64,000 bases of DNA from Psychrobacter sp. PL19 (GTDB lineage: Bacteria > Pseudomonadota > Gammaproteobacteria > Pseudomonadales > Moraxellaceae), in assembly GCF_017875835.1 (NCBI RefSeq), contig NZ_JAGING010000001.1, positions 1,488,001-1,552,000 on the forward strand. The letters are read 5' to 3'. Shown piece after piece: positions 27,372 through 36,039 of the stretch (positions are counted from its first letter, which is position 1; each line of letters starts with the position of its first letter). The translations under genes and the position numbers were made by a program. The notes beneath the pieces were generated by a model that ran no database searches, had not been told where the DNA came from, and saw only the letters and a program-made list of their open reading frames with translations.

Positions 27372-28235
27372 ATGATAAAACTAATGTTACGAATGCTCGC
27401 CCAGCCTGTTATTGAAGCAATGAGCTCGCTGCGGAACGGATTACGCGGTAGGAGCAAACTTAATAAGCAATCAGTCCCTACAATTGTGACGACACCTGTT
27501 AACGTTTCTATTGTTATACCTATATTTAATGAAGCAGATAATTTACCGAAGCTGATTACCCATGTGGCCAAACTTAATCCACCGCCGTATCAAGTTGTAT
27601 TGGTCGATGGGGGCTCAACGGATAAGTCGGTTGCCATGGCTAAGGCGCTGATAAAAACCTTTATGTGTGACAGGCAAGCACCAGTTATCGAATGGCAACT
27701 TATTGAGTCTGAGGCAGGTCGTGCGGTTCAAATGAATGCTGGCGCCGCGCAAGTAACTGGAGACACATTACTGTTTTTGCATGCCGATACTCAGTTACCA
27801 AATGCAGCGATTACTGAAATTGTACAATCAATGACTTATCATGACTGGGGGCATTTTGATGTGCGTCTAAACAGTCGCAGTCCGATGCTGTGGACTGTAA
27901 GTAGAATGATGAATGCGCGGTCGCGTTTAACAAGAATCGCGACTGGCGACCAGGCCATTTTTATTAAAAAGTCATGCTTTGATACGCTTGGTGGTTATCC
28001 TAATCAACCGTTAATGGAAGATATAGAACTGTGCAAACGTCTGAAAAATATTGCTAGGCCTGCGTGCCTAAGTAGCGAAGTGACCACTTCAGCACGGCGC
28101 TGGCAGAAATATGGCACCTGGCAGACAATTTTTTTGATGTGGCGTCTGCGTTTTGATTATTGGTGCGGAGTTGCACCTGAGCTATTAAAACAGCGTTATT
28201 ATAGTCATTCAAAAATAGCCGGTTTGAAGAAATAA
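27372..28235 (+). CDS. TIGR04283-type glycosyltransferase (family 2, arsenosugar-associated)
   Basis: The protein is 287 residues from the ATG at 27372. A TTG at 27333 opens the same frame further up, and starts nearer the domain are also possible, because no clear ribosome site is seen. The GT2 core begins VSIVIPIFNEADNLPKLI, with the nucleotide-sugar VLVDGGSTDKS motif, FLHADTQLP and MEDIELCKRLK. TIGR04283 proteins occur next to arsenic methylation genes and are proposed to work in arsenosugar synthesis. It forms an operon with the next two genes. The acceptor is unknown. Confidence 0.85.
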   Translation: MIKLMLRMLAQPVIEAMSSLRNGLRGRSKLNKQSVPTIVTTPVNVSIVIPIFNEADNLPKLITHVAKLNPPPYQVVLVDGGSTDKSVAMAKALIKTFMCDRQAPVIEWQLIESEAGRAVQMNAGAAQVTGDTLLFLHADTQLPNAAITEIVQSMTYHDWGHFDVRLNSRSPMLWTVSRMMNARSRLTRIATGDQAIFIKKSCFDTLGGYPNQPLMEDIELCKRLKNIARPACLSSEVTTSARRWQKYGTWQTIFLMWRLRFDYWCGVAPELLKQRYYSHSKIAGLKK

Positions 28236-28255
28236 CAGTAGGACAAGGAATAGAT

Positions 28256-28924
28256 ATGACGAACAGAGCAGCACGCTCAATAGCGCAAACCAGCCTACAG
28301 GACAGCAATCAAAATACCTGCGTTATTATATTTGCTAAATATCCTACTCCAGGTATGGCAAAGACTCGCTTGCAACCAGCGCTCGGCGTTGACGGTACAG
28401 CGCAGATGGCAAGACGGCTGCTATTACACAGTGTTGAGCAAGCAGTAGCTACCAATTACTTGGTCGAGTTATGTGTTAGTCCTGCACCAACTGACCCGTG
28501 CTGGCGAGCGCTTGATTTACCTGATACGCTTCATTGGTCAGGTCAAGTAGTCGGTGACTTAGGGGCGCGCTTACTAACGGCCAGCCAGCAGGCTTTGGAT
28601 ACATATAAAAAAATATTATTAGTTGGCACTGATTGTCCCAGCCTAACAGCGCAGTGCATTCAAGATGCAGCGCTACAGTTAGACCAACATGATACGGTAA
28701 TGATTCCCGCATCGGACGGTGGCTATGTGTTATTAGGATTCAAGCAAGTTCATGACAGCTTGTTTTCAAATATTATATGGAGCACCGCCAGTGTGGCTGC
28801 TGTAACCCAGCAACGTATCAAAGCGTTGGGCTGGTCGTTAGCAGTATTAGAGCCACTGCATGATATTGATGAGCCTGATGATTTAAAATATCTACCATCG
28901 GATTGGCTGGCCAGTCAAGAGTGA
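28256..28924 (+). CDS. TIGR04282-type glycosyltransferase (DUF2064, arsenosugar-associated)
   Basis: This 222-residue protein of the nucleotide-diphospho-sugar transferase fold has IIFAKYPTPGMAKTRLQPALG (the N-terminal nucleotide loop), VGTDCPSLTAQ with the metal-binding acidic residues, and IPASDGGYVLLGF. It follows the TIGR04283 gene by 20 bases; AAGGA precedes its ATG. The pairing with TIGR04283 and ArsM is the known arsenosugar arrangement. The chemical step is not established. Confidence 0.88.
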   Translation: MTNRAARSIAQTSLQDSNQNTCVIIFAKYPTPGMAKTRLQPALGVDGTAQMARRLLLHSVEQAVATNYLVELCVSPAPTDPCWRALDLPDTLHWSGQVVGDLGARLLTASQQALDTYKKILLVGTDCPSLTAQCIQDAALQLDQHDTVMIPASDGGYVLLGFKQVHDSLFSNIIWSTASVAAVTQQRIKALGWSLAVLEPLHDIDEPDDLKYLPSDWLASQE

Positions 28925-29027
28925 CGATATTAAAGGTAGCATATCAAGTGAGGGCAACGCTGTAGATACTCTATATGGATTCAGTTCTATTCTCTAATTA
29001 TTTTTCACTACCGACAAGGAAAGTGTT

Positions 29028-30089
29028 ATGCATGACATTGTGCAAGATTACTACGGCAAACAACTACAAAGCACCAGTGATTTAAAAACCTCAGCATGTT
29101 GTGATATTAGTAGCCTGCCGCAATGGCTTAAGCCCTTATTGGCTAATATTCATGATGAGGTAACGAGTCGTTATTATGGTTGCGGATTGGTATGTCCTGC
29201 TCTGCTGGAAGGCTGTCGTATTTTAGATTTAGGGTGCGGTTCAGGTCGTGATGTCTATGCGCTAGCACAATTGGTTGGTAAGACCGGTCAGGTGGTTGGC
29301 GTCGATATGACCGATGAGCAGCTGGCAGCCGCAAAACAGCATCAAGACTATCATAGCGAAAAATTCGGCTATGACAATGTGACCTTTTTGCATGGTTATA
29401 TCGAAAAGCTAGATGAGCTCAATCTAGAGGCCAATAGCTTTGATATTATTGTCTCAAACTGTGTAATAAACCTATCACCTGATAAATCTGCGGTTATGGC
29501 CAGTGTACAACGCTTGCTTAAACCGGGTGGAGAATTTTATTTTTCTGATGTCTACGCTGATCGCCGCATCCCTCAGCATTTAATTGATGATCCGGTGTTA
29601 TATGGTGAGTGCCTAAGTGGGGCATTGTATTGGAATGATTTTATACGTTTGGCACGTGAGGCCGATTTTTTGGACCCACGTCTGGTTGAAGACCGTCCCC
29701 TTGAGATTACTGATCCTACCTTGGCTGCTAAAATTGGTAACATTCAATTCTTTTCCGCTACCTATCGCCTATTTAAGCTTGCAGCACTCGAAGATGCCTG
29801 TGAAGACTACGGACAAGCGGTAGTTTATAACGGTACTATTGCTCAAATGCCGCATCGTTTTGACTTTGATAAGCATCATATTATCGAAGCTGGTCGCGTG
29901 TTCCCTGTATGTGCCAACACCTTCAGAATGCTTAAAGAGTCTCGCTTTTCTCCTCATTTCAAGTTTATTGGTGATGACAGTCACCACTACGGTGTTTTCG
30001 CAGGCTGCGGTGATATGATGCCATTTGGTGAGGCTGCTGCTCTGGTATCCAGTACGGCTGCTAGTCCAGTCACCGGTTCGTGCTGTTAG
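29028..30089 (+). CDS. arsM: Arsenite S-adenosylmethionine methyltransferase ArsM
   Basis: This 353-residue methyltransferase has SAM motif LDLGCGSGRDVYAL (residues 66-79). Four cysteines, C24 (TSACC), C52 (YYGCG), C145 (SNCVINL) and C195 (GECLSG), have the spacing (28 and 50) of the four conserved arsenic-binding cysteines of CmArsM. It would methylate As(III) with SAM. The C-terminus has further cysteines and ends in GSCC, a possible extra thiol site. AAGGAAAG precedes the ATG. Last gene of the glycosyltransferase operon, with a strong terminator shared with the facing mtnP-like gene. Confidence 0.93.
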   Translation: MHDIVQDYYGKQLQSTSDLKTSACCDISSLPQWLKPLLANIHDEVTSRYYGCGLVCPALLEGCRILDLGCGSGRDVYALAQLVGKTGQVVGVDMTDEQLAAAKQHQDYHSEKFGYDNVTFLHGYIEKLDELNLEANSFDIIVSNCVINLSPDKSAVMASVQRLLKPGGEFYFSDVYADRRIPQHLIDDPVLYGECLSGALYWNDFIRLAREADFLDPRLVEDRPLEITDPTLAAKIGNIQFFSATYRLFKLAALEDACEDYGQAVVYNGTIAQMPHRFDFDKHHIIEAGRVFPVCANTFRMLKESRFSPHFKFIGDDSHHYGVFAGCGDMMPFGEAAALVSSTAASPVTGSCC

Positions 30090-30113
30090 CATAAAATTAG
30101 CTCGTTAAAAATG

Positions 30114-30146
30114 AAAAAGGCCATCGAATTATTCGATGGCCTTTTT
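30114..30146. terminator. Bidirectional terminator between arsM and mtnP
   Basis: AAAAAGGCCATCGAAT pairs with ATTCGATGGCCTTTTT almost end to end. It is an intrinsic terminator for both convergent genes. Confidence 0.9.
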
Positions 30147-30162
30147 AGCTCAAAAATAGCGT

Positions 30163-31074
30163 CTATAGATCAAGGGGTAGTAAGGCTGTCAGCCTGGTTT
30201 TAGTCTGCTCATCCATTGCTTCAATAGGAGTGATTAATGCTTGCGCTAGAGCGTTATGAGCGATTGACTCGGGCCGCTCAGCTGCAATTAGAGTCACCGC
30301 TTGCTTGATGACTTGTTGAGCATTTTCAGCATTTTTCATGAGGTTCTGTATCGCATAATCTGCGCTTACGGATTCTTCATTGGGATGCCAGCAATCAAAG
30401 TCGGTGACTAGCGCTAAGGTCGCATACGCGATACTGGCTTCGCGTGCCAGCTTGGCCTCTGGCATATTAGTCATACCGATAATATCTGCCTGTATTTGGC
30501 GATACCAATGTGATTCTGCGCGGGTGGAAAACTGTGGTCCTTCAATACAGATATAGGTCGCCTTAGAGTGGCATTTTCCTTCACTAATTCTGGCCTGGCT
30601 ATACGCACGCATTAAAATATCGGCTACTGCAGGACATAAGGGATCAGCCATTGCGACATGCGCAACAGCGCCATTACCGAAAAATGTACTCACTCGCTGC
30701 TTGGTCATGTCAATCATTTGATCTGGTACGACCATATCTAAAGGTTTAAGCTGTTCTCGCAATGAGCCAACCGCTGACACGGAAATAATATAGCGTACGC
30801 CTAAAGTTTTTAGGGCGTAGATATTGGCACGATAAGGTACCTCAGACGGCGTTAATTTGTGACCTTGACCGTGCCGAGTCAAGAAGGCAATCGTCACACC
30901 ATCCAACTCACCGAGCACAATATCATCAGACGGAGCTCCGTAGGGCGTCTGTATAGTAACGCTACGTTTATTAGTCAAGGCTTGCATTTGATACAGACCG
31001 CTGCCACCGATAATGGCGATATCAGCAGTATTAATAGACAGCGGCGTTGTATCTTTTATTACAGTGGTTGGCAT
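30163..31074 (-). CDS. mtnP: S-methyl-5'-thioadenosine phosphorylase (MTAP/PNP type)
   Basis: The protein is 303 residues from the ATG at 31074; an in-frame ATG at 31113 would add 13 residues, and neither has a strong ribosome site. Family motifs are IIGGSGLYQM, FLTRHGQGHKLTPSEVPYRANIYAL, SAVGSL, CIEGPQFSTRAESHWYR, IGMTNMPEAKLAREA and DFDCWH. It would split methylthioadenosine to adenine and 5-methylthioribose-1-phosphate. Related phosphorylases occur near arsenosugar genes, where removal of adenine from a dimethylarsinoyl-adenosine is proposed. Here it faces arsM across a shared terminator, so such a role is suggested but not shown. Confidence 0.87.
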   Translation of the reverse strand: MPTTVIKDTTPLSINTADIAIIGGSGLYQMQALTNKRSVTIQTPYGAPSDDIVLGELDGVTIAFLTRHGQGHKLTPSEVPYRANIYALKTLGVRYIISVSAVGSLREQLKPLDMVVPDQMIDMTKQRVSTFFGNGAVAHVAMADPLCPAVADILMRAYSQARISEGKCHSKATYICIEGPQFSTRAESHWYRQIQADIIGMTNMPEAKLAREASIAYATLALVTDFDCWHPNEESVSADYAIQNLMKNAENAQQVIKQAVTLIAAERPESIAHNALAQALITPIEAMDEQTKTRLTALLPLDL

Positions 31075-31316
31075 GATGATTTTCCAAGTTTTGATAGTAA
31101 AAGAGAGCGTCATGATTCAATATATTAAGAAATAACTTTATAGGCTATCCGTTATGATATTTGGATAAAGCAAAGATTCTTGAGAATAAAGAAAGCAGGT
31201 ACGGCGGTATATTTATTACAAAAATTGCTATACCATTGCAGAAGTGTAAGTTATTTGATGTCTATACGTTATCATAATTAGTAATATAAAATTAATGATC
31301 TTCAAGGAAGAAATCA

Positions 31317-32333
31317 ATGTTCAACTATTCAAAATCGCCTTTATTGCTATCAGCGCTGCTAAGCGCTGCTTTAGGCCTGACCGCCTGCTCATCTCCAAGC
31401 TCAGAAAGTAGTGATGATAGCGCTGCAACTGACGCCGCCATTCTAGCAGCTGATAAGCTGGAAACCGAATTTGTCACTATCGCTACAGGCGGCGCATCTG
31501 GCCCTTATAATATCATTGGCACCTCATTGGCAGAGATTTATGTCAAAACCTTTGGCGTCAACTCAAAGACTCAAACCACAGGCGCCTCAGTAGAAAACGT
31601 CAATTTATTGACACTAGGCAAAGTTGATATGGTGTTGGCCCTTAGTGATGTGGTCACCGATGCGGTTGAAGGTAGTAATAACTTTGATGCGCCAATCACT
31701 AATATTCAACAAATTGCCGTATTGTATCCTAACGTGATTCAGTTAGTCGCCACCCAAGACTCTGGAATCAAAAATATTGAAGACTTAAAAGGCAAGCGTA
31801 TTGCGGTTGGCGATCAAGGTTCTGGAACTGAAGTCAATGCCCGAACCTTATTAGAAGGGTTTGGCTTGACTTACGATGATGTTGAGGTGGATTATTTAGG
31901 CTTTGCTGATGCTGCTGATGCGATGAAAGCGGGCAAAATTGAAGCGGCATTCTTCAGTAGTGGGCTACCTAACTCATCGTTATTAGAGTTAGAACAAGGC
32001 TTAGATTTGCAGCTAGTAACGATTAATCAAGACACGCTTGGTAAGCTCATTGAATCAAAACCTTACTTTAAGACTTTTGAGATTCCCGTAGGCACTTATG
32101 GTAATGATACTGCTATCCCCACGGCAGCTGTCATGAACGCCTTATTAGTGCGTTCTGATATGTCTGAGGATGATGTTTACAAGCTTACCAAAGCTTTGTT
32201 TAATAATTTAGAAGGTCTAAGAAATGCCCACCAAGCCGCTGCTGATATCAGTTTAGATACGGCACAGCAAGGTATGGTAGCACCTATCCATCCTGGCGCT
32301 AAAAAGTACTATGATGAACAAGCCGCTAAATAA
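31317..32333 (+). CDS. TAXI-family TRAP transporter solute-binding lipoprotein
   Basis: This 338-residue protein has a lipoprotein signal ending in LTAC (lipid cysteine C24) followed by a Ser/Asp-rich linker. The mature part has the TAXI signature: TIATGGASGPYNIIGTSLAEIY, VENVNLLTLGKVDMVLALSD and DLKGKRIAVGDQGSGTEVNARTLL. It captures an organic acid-like ligand in the periplasm for a sodium-driven TRAP transporter; the ligand is not readable from sequence. First of three overlapping genes with the DUF1850 and fused-permease genes. AAGGAAG precedes the ATG. Confidence 0.93.
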   Translation: MFNYSKSPLLLSALLSAALGLTACSSPSSESSDDSAATDAAILAADKLETEFVTIATGGASGPYNIIGTSLAEIYVKTFGVNSKTQTTGASVENVNLLTLGKVDMVLALSDVVTDAVEGSNNFDAPITNIQQIAVLYPNVIQLVATQDSGIKNIEDLKGKRIAVGDQGSGTEVNARTLLEGFGLTYDDVEVDYLGFADAADAMKAGKIEAAFFSSGLPNSSLLELEQGLDLQLVTINQDTLGKLIESKPYFKTFEIPVGTYGNDTAIPTAAVMNALLVRSDMSEDDVYKLTKALFNNLEGLRNAHQAAADISLDTAQQGMVAPIHPGAKKYYDEQAAK

Positions 32334-32880
32334 GCGCTCATGGCTATGGTTATCAATTGGTGCAGCATTTATTGTTGCGCTAGTTTTTTTTACGCTATGG
32401 GCCGTCTCTACAGGTCAGTCTGTGATTGAAGTACGAGTTAGTGGCGCTGATAGGCTTGATAATACTGATGGCACTGATGAGGTGTTATGTTATTTCATTG
32501 AACCTAACTTCCAACTGCGCTGGATTCATTCTGTAGAAAAACAATGGTGGGAGGAGCAGTATCTTCGTGAAAGCGATGGGCTACTGCTGACCACTACTTA
32601 TTTTCAAGCCTTTGGTGCGGGCACCCCGTCCACCGAAAGCTTGGCTCCAATACAAAAACCTGGCTATGTCGGTTATCTAATTAACGAAAGACTTCCCCAT
32701 CTGAACTGGGTGGTATCGCGGCTAACCAAGGGTGAGATTGATTATGCTGACAATCGAATTTTGATACATCAATGGGTACCAGATTACTCTGAAGTAACGA
32801 TTACGCCCAAAGCGTACGATCTAATGGATAGATTTAAAAAGGACTTATGTCATGAACTCTCAAGTGACGGATCACAGTAG
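32311..32880 (+). CDS. DUF1850 protein of the TAXI transporter operon
   Basis: This 189-residue protein has one N-terminal membrane anchor (WLSIGAAFIVALVFFTLWAV) and a periplasmic DUF1850 domain with FQLRWIHSVEKQWWEEQYL and FQAFGAG. DUF1850 proteins are usually encoded between TAXI binding proteins and fused TRAP permeases, as here; their role is unknown. It overlaps the upstream gene by 23 bases and the downstream gene by 29, so expression is coupled. Confidence 0.88.
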   Translation: MMNKPLNKRSWLWLSIGAAFIVALVFFTLWAVSTGQSVIEVRVSGADRLDNTDGTDEVLCYFIEPNFQLRWIHSVEKQWWEEQYLRESDGLLLTTTYFQAFGAGTPSTESLAPIQKPGYVGYLINERLPHLNWVVSRLTKGEIDYADNRILIHQWVPDYSEVTITPKAYDLMDRFKKDLCHELSSDGSQ

Positions 32881-34969
32881 CGCATCCGCCATGTCTAGCG
32901 AAGATGCTAATCTGTCAAAGCATTTGGATCCTCATGCAGATACTGAAGTTGATAACAGCGTTGATAACAGCGTTGATAACAGCGTTGATAATGATGTTGA
33001 TCCTAATGTCACGCAAGCGATATTGGAAAAATATGACCGAGAGTCTATCACTCGTCATATCACTCAAGGACCAGTAAGATACATTATTGCTGGGATTTGC
33101 ATCTTATATTCACTTTATCATTTGTATGTCACCTTCAATCCCATGCCAGCCTTGTTACAGCGAGCGGTGCATTTAGGGGTTGGTTTTGCATTGATTTTTC
33201 TAATATTTCCAGCAAATAAAACCAGTAGCCGTAAGAAAGTTGCATGGTATGACTGGCTTTGGTTTTTGCTGTCTTTAACGGGAGTGACCTATCTCATATA
33301 TGAGTACCAAGACATTGTGACCTCTCGCGGTGGAATGGCAAATCAGCTGGATGTGATATTTTCTATCATCACGGTGATCTGTGTACTTGAGGGCAGTCGA
33401 CGCGTCACTGGTTTGATTTTGCCCGTATTGGCCTCGATATTTTTGCTCTATCCATTCGTAAGTCATTTGAGTTTTATGCCTGACCGGCTACTCACTCGAC
33501 CGTATGATTTTGGTGATATTTTTGGTCAGTTATTTTTGAAAACTGAAGGGCTATACTCTGTTGCGATTGGGGCGTCAGTTACCTTTATCTTTCTGTTTAT
33601 TTTGTTTGGCGCATTTTTGGCGCGCTCTGGCATGGGGCAGTTATTTAACGATTTGGCATTAGCGCTGGCAGGGGATAAAAAAGGCGGCCCAGCAAAAGTG
33701 GCTGTAATCTCAAGCGGCTTTATGGGCAGTATTAACGGCTCAGCCTTGTCAAACGTCGTCAGTACCGGCGCGTTTACTATCCCCTTGATGAAAAAGGTTG
33801 GTTATCATAAAGATTTTGCGGGTGCAGTAGAAGCCAGTGCCTCGGTTGGTGGGCAAATCTTACCACCTATTATGGGTGCCAGTGCTTTTATCATGGCTGA
33901 GACCACAGGGTTACCCTATAGTACAATTGCGTTGGCGGCATTATTGCCAGCAATACTATATTATCTAGGGGTCATCGCGCAGGTACATTTTCGCGCCGGA
34001 CGTCGCGACTTAAAAGGCATTGCCAAAGAGAGTCTACCGCAGATAAAAGAAGTGTTAAAAGCGCGCGGTCATATGTTACTACCGATTGTATTTTTGATTT
34101 ATCTATTGATCAAAAATGTACCAGTGGGTTATGCAGCCGCTTATACCATTGGTTTTACAGTTGTAGTCAGCATGATACGTAAAGAGACGCGAATGGGATT
34201 TGCTGATATTTTGGGTGCTCTAGAAGATGGTGCTCGCCAGTCACTAGCAGTGATGGCCGCCTGCGCAGTAGTGGGAATTATCATTGGGGTGGTGAGCTTA
34301 ACCAGCTTTGGTACGGTGATGACCTCTGCAATTGTGACCTTAGGGGCAGGATCGTTATTACTTACGCTGGTTTTAACTATGTTAGCTTCAATGGTTTTAG
34401 GCATGGGGCTACCGTCGATTCCTGCCTATATTATAACGGCAACCATGGCCGCGCCTGCCTTAGCTGGTTTCGATATTCCTATTTTATCCGCGCATATGTT
34501 TGTGTTCTACTTTGGGGTCTTTGCCAATATTACTCCGCCAGTTTGTCTAGCAGCCTTCGCGGGCGCTGGTATATCAGGCGGTGATCCGATGAAAACCGGA
34601 TATTTGGCCCTAAAATTAGCTTTAGCCGGATTTATCGTACCGTTTATGTTTATTTATAATCCTGCCATGTTGATGATAGATCCTACTGGTTTAGCAGTAA
34701 CGGCTAAAGATTACCCACTACCACCCATTATTGATATAGTCACTGTAGTGTTGACATCTGTTACGGGCGTTATTGCACTAAGCGCAGCGCTAGAAGGCTA
34801 TTTTAAAGGAAGTATGAACTCCCTGACGCGTGCCATATTAGCAATTGGTGCGTTACTGCTCATCTATCCTGGGCTAACGACTGGCTTAGCGGGTGGGGTT
34901 ATTGTACTAGGCGTTGCCATACTAAATGTTAGAAGCAGTAAGTCCGTATCGACCTCCTCAACAGCTTAG
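32852..34969 (+). CDS. TRAP transporter fused permease (TAXI type)
   Basis: This 705-residue inner-membrane protein joins the small DctQ-like and large DctM-like subunits in one chain. Residues 1-60 are a hydrophilic tail with a DNSV repeat. The four DctQ-like segments follow, then the DctM part with GGQILPPIMGASAFIMAE, MVLGMGLPSIPAYI and FANITPPVCLAAFAGAGISGG, all typical of this family. AAGGA precedes the ATG at 32852. It moves the ligand captured by the TAXI protein, driven by ion gradient. The gene ends before two hairpins. Confidence 0.93.
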   Translation: MNSQVTDHSSASAMSSEDANLSKHLDPHADTEVDNSVDNSVDNSVDNDVDPNVTQAILEKYDRESITRHITQGPVRYIIAGICILYSLYHLYVTFNPMPALLQRAVHLGVGFALIFLIFPANKTSSRKKVAWYDWLWFLLSLTGVTYLIYEYQDIVTSRGGMANQLDVIFSIITVICVLEGSRRVTGLILPVLASIFLLYPFVSHLSFMPDRLLTRPYDFGDIFGQLFLKTEGLYSVAIGASVTFIFLFILFGAFLARSGMGQLFNDLALALAGDKKGGPAKVAVISSGFMGSINGSALSNVVSTGAFTIPLMKKVGYHKDFAGAVEASASVGGQILPPIMGASAFIMAETTGLPYSTIALAALLPAILYYLGVIAQVHFRAGRRDLKGIAKESLPQIKEVLKARGHMLLPIVFLIYLLIKNVPVGYAAAYTIGFTVVVSMIRKETRMGFADILGALEDGARQSLAVMAACAVVGIIIGVVSLTSFGTVMTSAIVTLGAGSLLLTLVLTMLASMVLGMGLPSIPAYIITATMAAPALAGFDIPILSAHMFVFYFGVFANITPPVCLAAFAGAGISGGDPMKTGYLALKLALAGFIVPFMFIYNPAMLMIDPTGLAVTAKDYPLPPIIDIVTVVLTSVTGVIALSAALEGYFKGSMNSLTRAILAIGALLLIYPGLTTGLAGGVIVLGVAILNVRSSKSVSTSSTA
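32948..32999 (+). repeat. 12-bp tandem repeat in the TRAP permease N-terminus
   Basis: GTTGATAACAGC three times plus a degenerate fourth unit and a partial fifth. It encodes VDNS three times followed by VDND. In-frame steps of 12 bases would change only the hydrophilic tail. Confidence 0.9.
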
Positions 34970-35007
34970 GAGTCGTAGCGGTTAAGAGCCATGAATCTCA
35001 AGTCAAA

Positions 35008-35053
35008 ACGAGCGAAATAAACTGCCATTAAGGTTATTTGTTTCGCTTTTTTA
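35008..35053 (+). terminator. First possible terminator after the TRAP operon
   Basis: GAGCGAAATAA pairs loosely with TTATTTGTTTCGCT and TTTTTT follows. Weaker than the next hairpin. Confidence 0.45.
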
Positions 35054-35092
35054 GTATCGACCATCAGTTAATTTGATTTGAATCAACAGAAG

Positions 35093-35117
35093 AGAGGTCT
35101 TAATAGACCTCTTTTTT
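35093..35117. terminator. Terminator after the TRAP operon
   Basis: AGAGGTCT pairs perfectly with AGACCTCT around TAAT, followed by TTTTTT. It may also serve the GFA gene reading toward it. Confidence 0.8.
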
Positions 35118-35158
35118 AGGGATGAATCTTAAATTCTAAGCATAGACATAGATAGCCA

Positions 35159-35632
35159 CTAGCGCTTATTAACTCTCTTATACATACCTTGAGCAAGTGC
35201 TTTGATCATCATCGTCTGGCTTTGCATTAAGCCATTGTATTTGGGTAAGTCATCGTCACTATCCTCGACGCGGCGATTATAAAATAGATGCATGGTAGGT
35301 TCAGGCAGTGCAGCCATATTAGGGTAGTTTGTGGTGGGCACTAATATCAGGTTTCCACCTACAGCCATCTCTATACTGGGTTTATTGCAGAGAATACACA
35401 GACCGCGGTTAATATTTGGTGGCAGTTTCCAGCGGCGAAAATTGGTTCTAGTTAGATCTAACTCACTCACATCTGATTTAAGCAAAATTGTCACATCATT
35501 ATAGGCTTGGCCAGTGAACTCTTGGCAAATAGTACAGTGGCAGATAAAGCGGCCAATAGGCTTATTATTAATAGTATAAGTATTGCTATAACAGGCGCAA
35601 GAGCCTTCTTGTGGGGTAAATTCGCTGCTCAT
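35159..35632 (-). CDS. GFA/Mss4-like zinc-binding family protein (second copy)
   Basis: This 157-residue protein has the zinc ligands C12-x-C14 (SCACY), C31-x-C33-x-x-C36 (CHCTIC) and CILC near residue 78. This is the GFA fold, as in the protein at 5562, but the two are only distantly alike. A substrate cannot be named. Single gene on the minus strand; a MITE-like repeat lies in its 5' flank. Confidence 0.83.
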   Translation of the reverse strand: MSSEFTPQEGSCACYSNTYTINNKPIGRFICHCTICQEFTGQAYNDVTILLKSDVSELDLTRTNFRRWKLPPNINRGLCILCNKPSIEMAVGGNLILVPTTNYPNMAALPEPTMHLFYNRRVEDSDDDLPKYNGLMQSQTMMIKALAQGMYKRVNKR

Positions 35633-35766
35633 CAGTCAGTCCTTAGTAAGAAGATGATCATTATTTATTATTTGTTAATCTAAGTTACAAAATATAGCAC
35701 TATCTTAGCTCATTAGTGTAGAAGCTTTCAGTAGGGATAGTAATTATTAACTATTGATTTTTCAGC

Positions 35767-35904
35767 TATAGTTAAAACATCTTAAAAACGCTACGGTACT
35801 GCTGGTATAAGCTTTTTGTAGCCTCTGTCTGCGTAGGCACAGCAAGCCAGAAAAACTTATGCCAGCAGTAGGTTATATATTGATATTACTTTTTATTGAC
35901 TATA
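35767..35904 (+). repeat. MITE-like palindromic repeat, copy C
   Basis: Third copy, with both ends intact: TATAGTTAAAAC at the left and TTATTGACTATA at the right. Inner arms CTGCTGGTATAAG and CTTATGCCAGCAG are nearly perfect complements. This is the only copy between genes in tandem (GFA and lipA, both minus), lying upstream of the GFA gene. Confidence 0.88.
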
Positions 35905-35979
35905 TTTAGTACAATGGCACTCGCTGCCCAAAGAACTCGCTACCTAAAAAAAGGATGAAGGTGTCGATAAATCGTCCAC

Positions 35980-36013
35980 AAAAAAGGAGACCCATAGCAG
36001 GTCTCCTTTTTGT
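35980..36013 (-). terminator. Intrinsic terminator of lipA
   Basis: AAAAAGGAGACC pairs with GGTCTCCTTTTT around CATAGCA. It lies about 30 bases beyond the lipA stop. Confidence 0.88.
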
Positions 36014-36039
36014 CTATTACTAGCGTAATCAATCGAATA

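Noticed and set aside
30163-31074. Assigning the phosphorylase firmly to arsenosugar synthesis
   Set aside because: It carries ordinary MTA phosphorylase motifs and is on the opposite strand with its own promoter; housekeeping salvage is equally likely.
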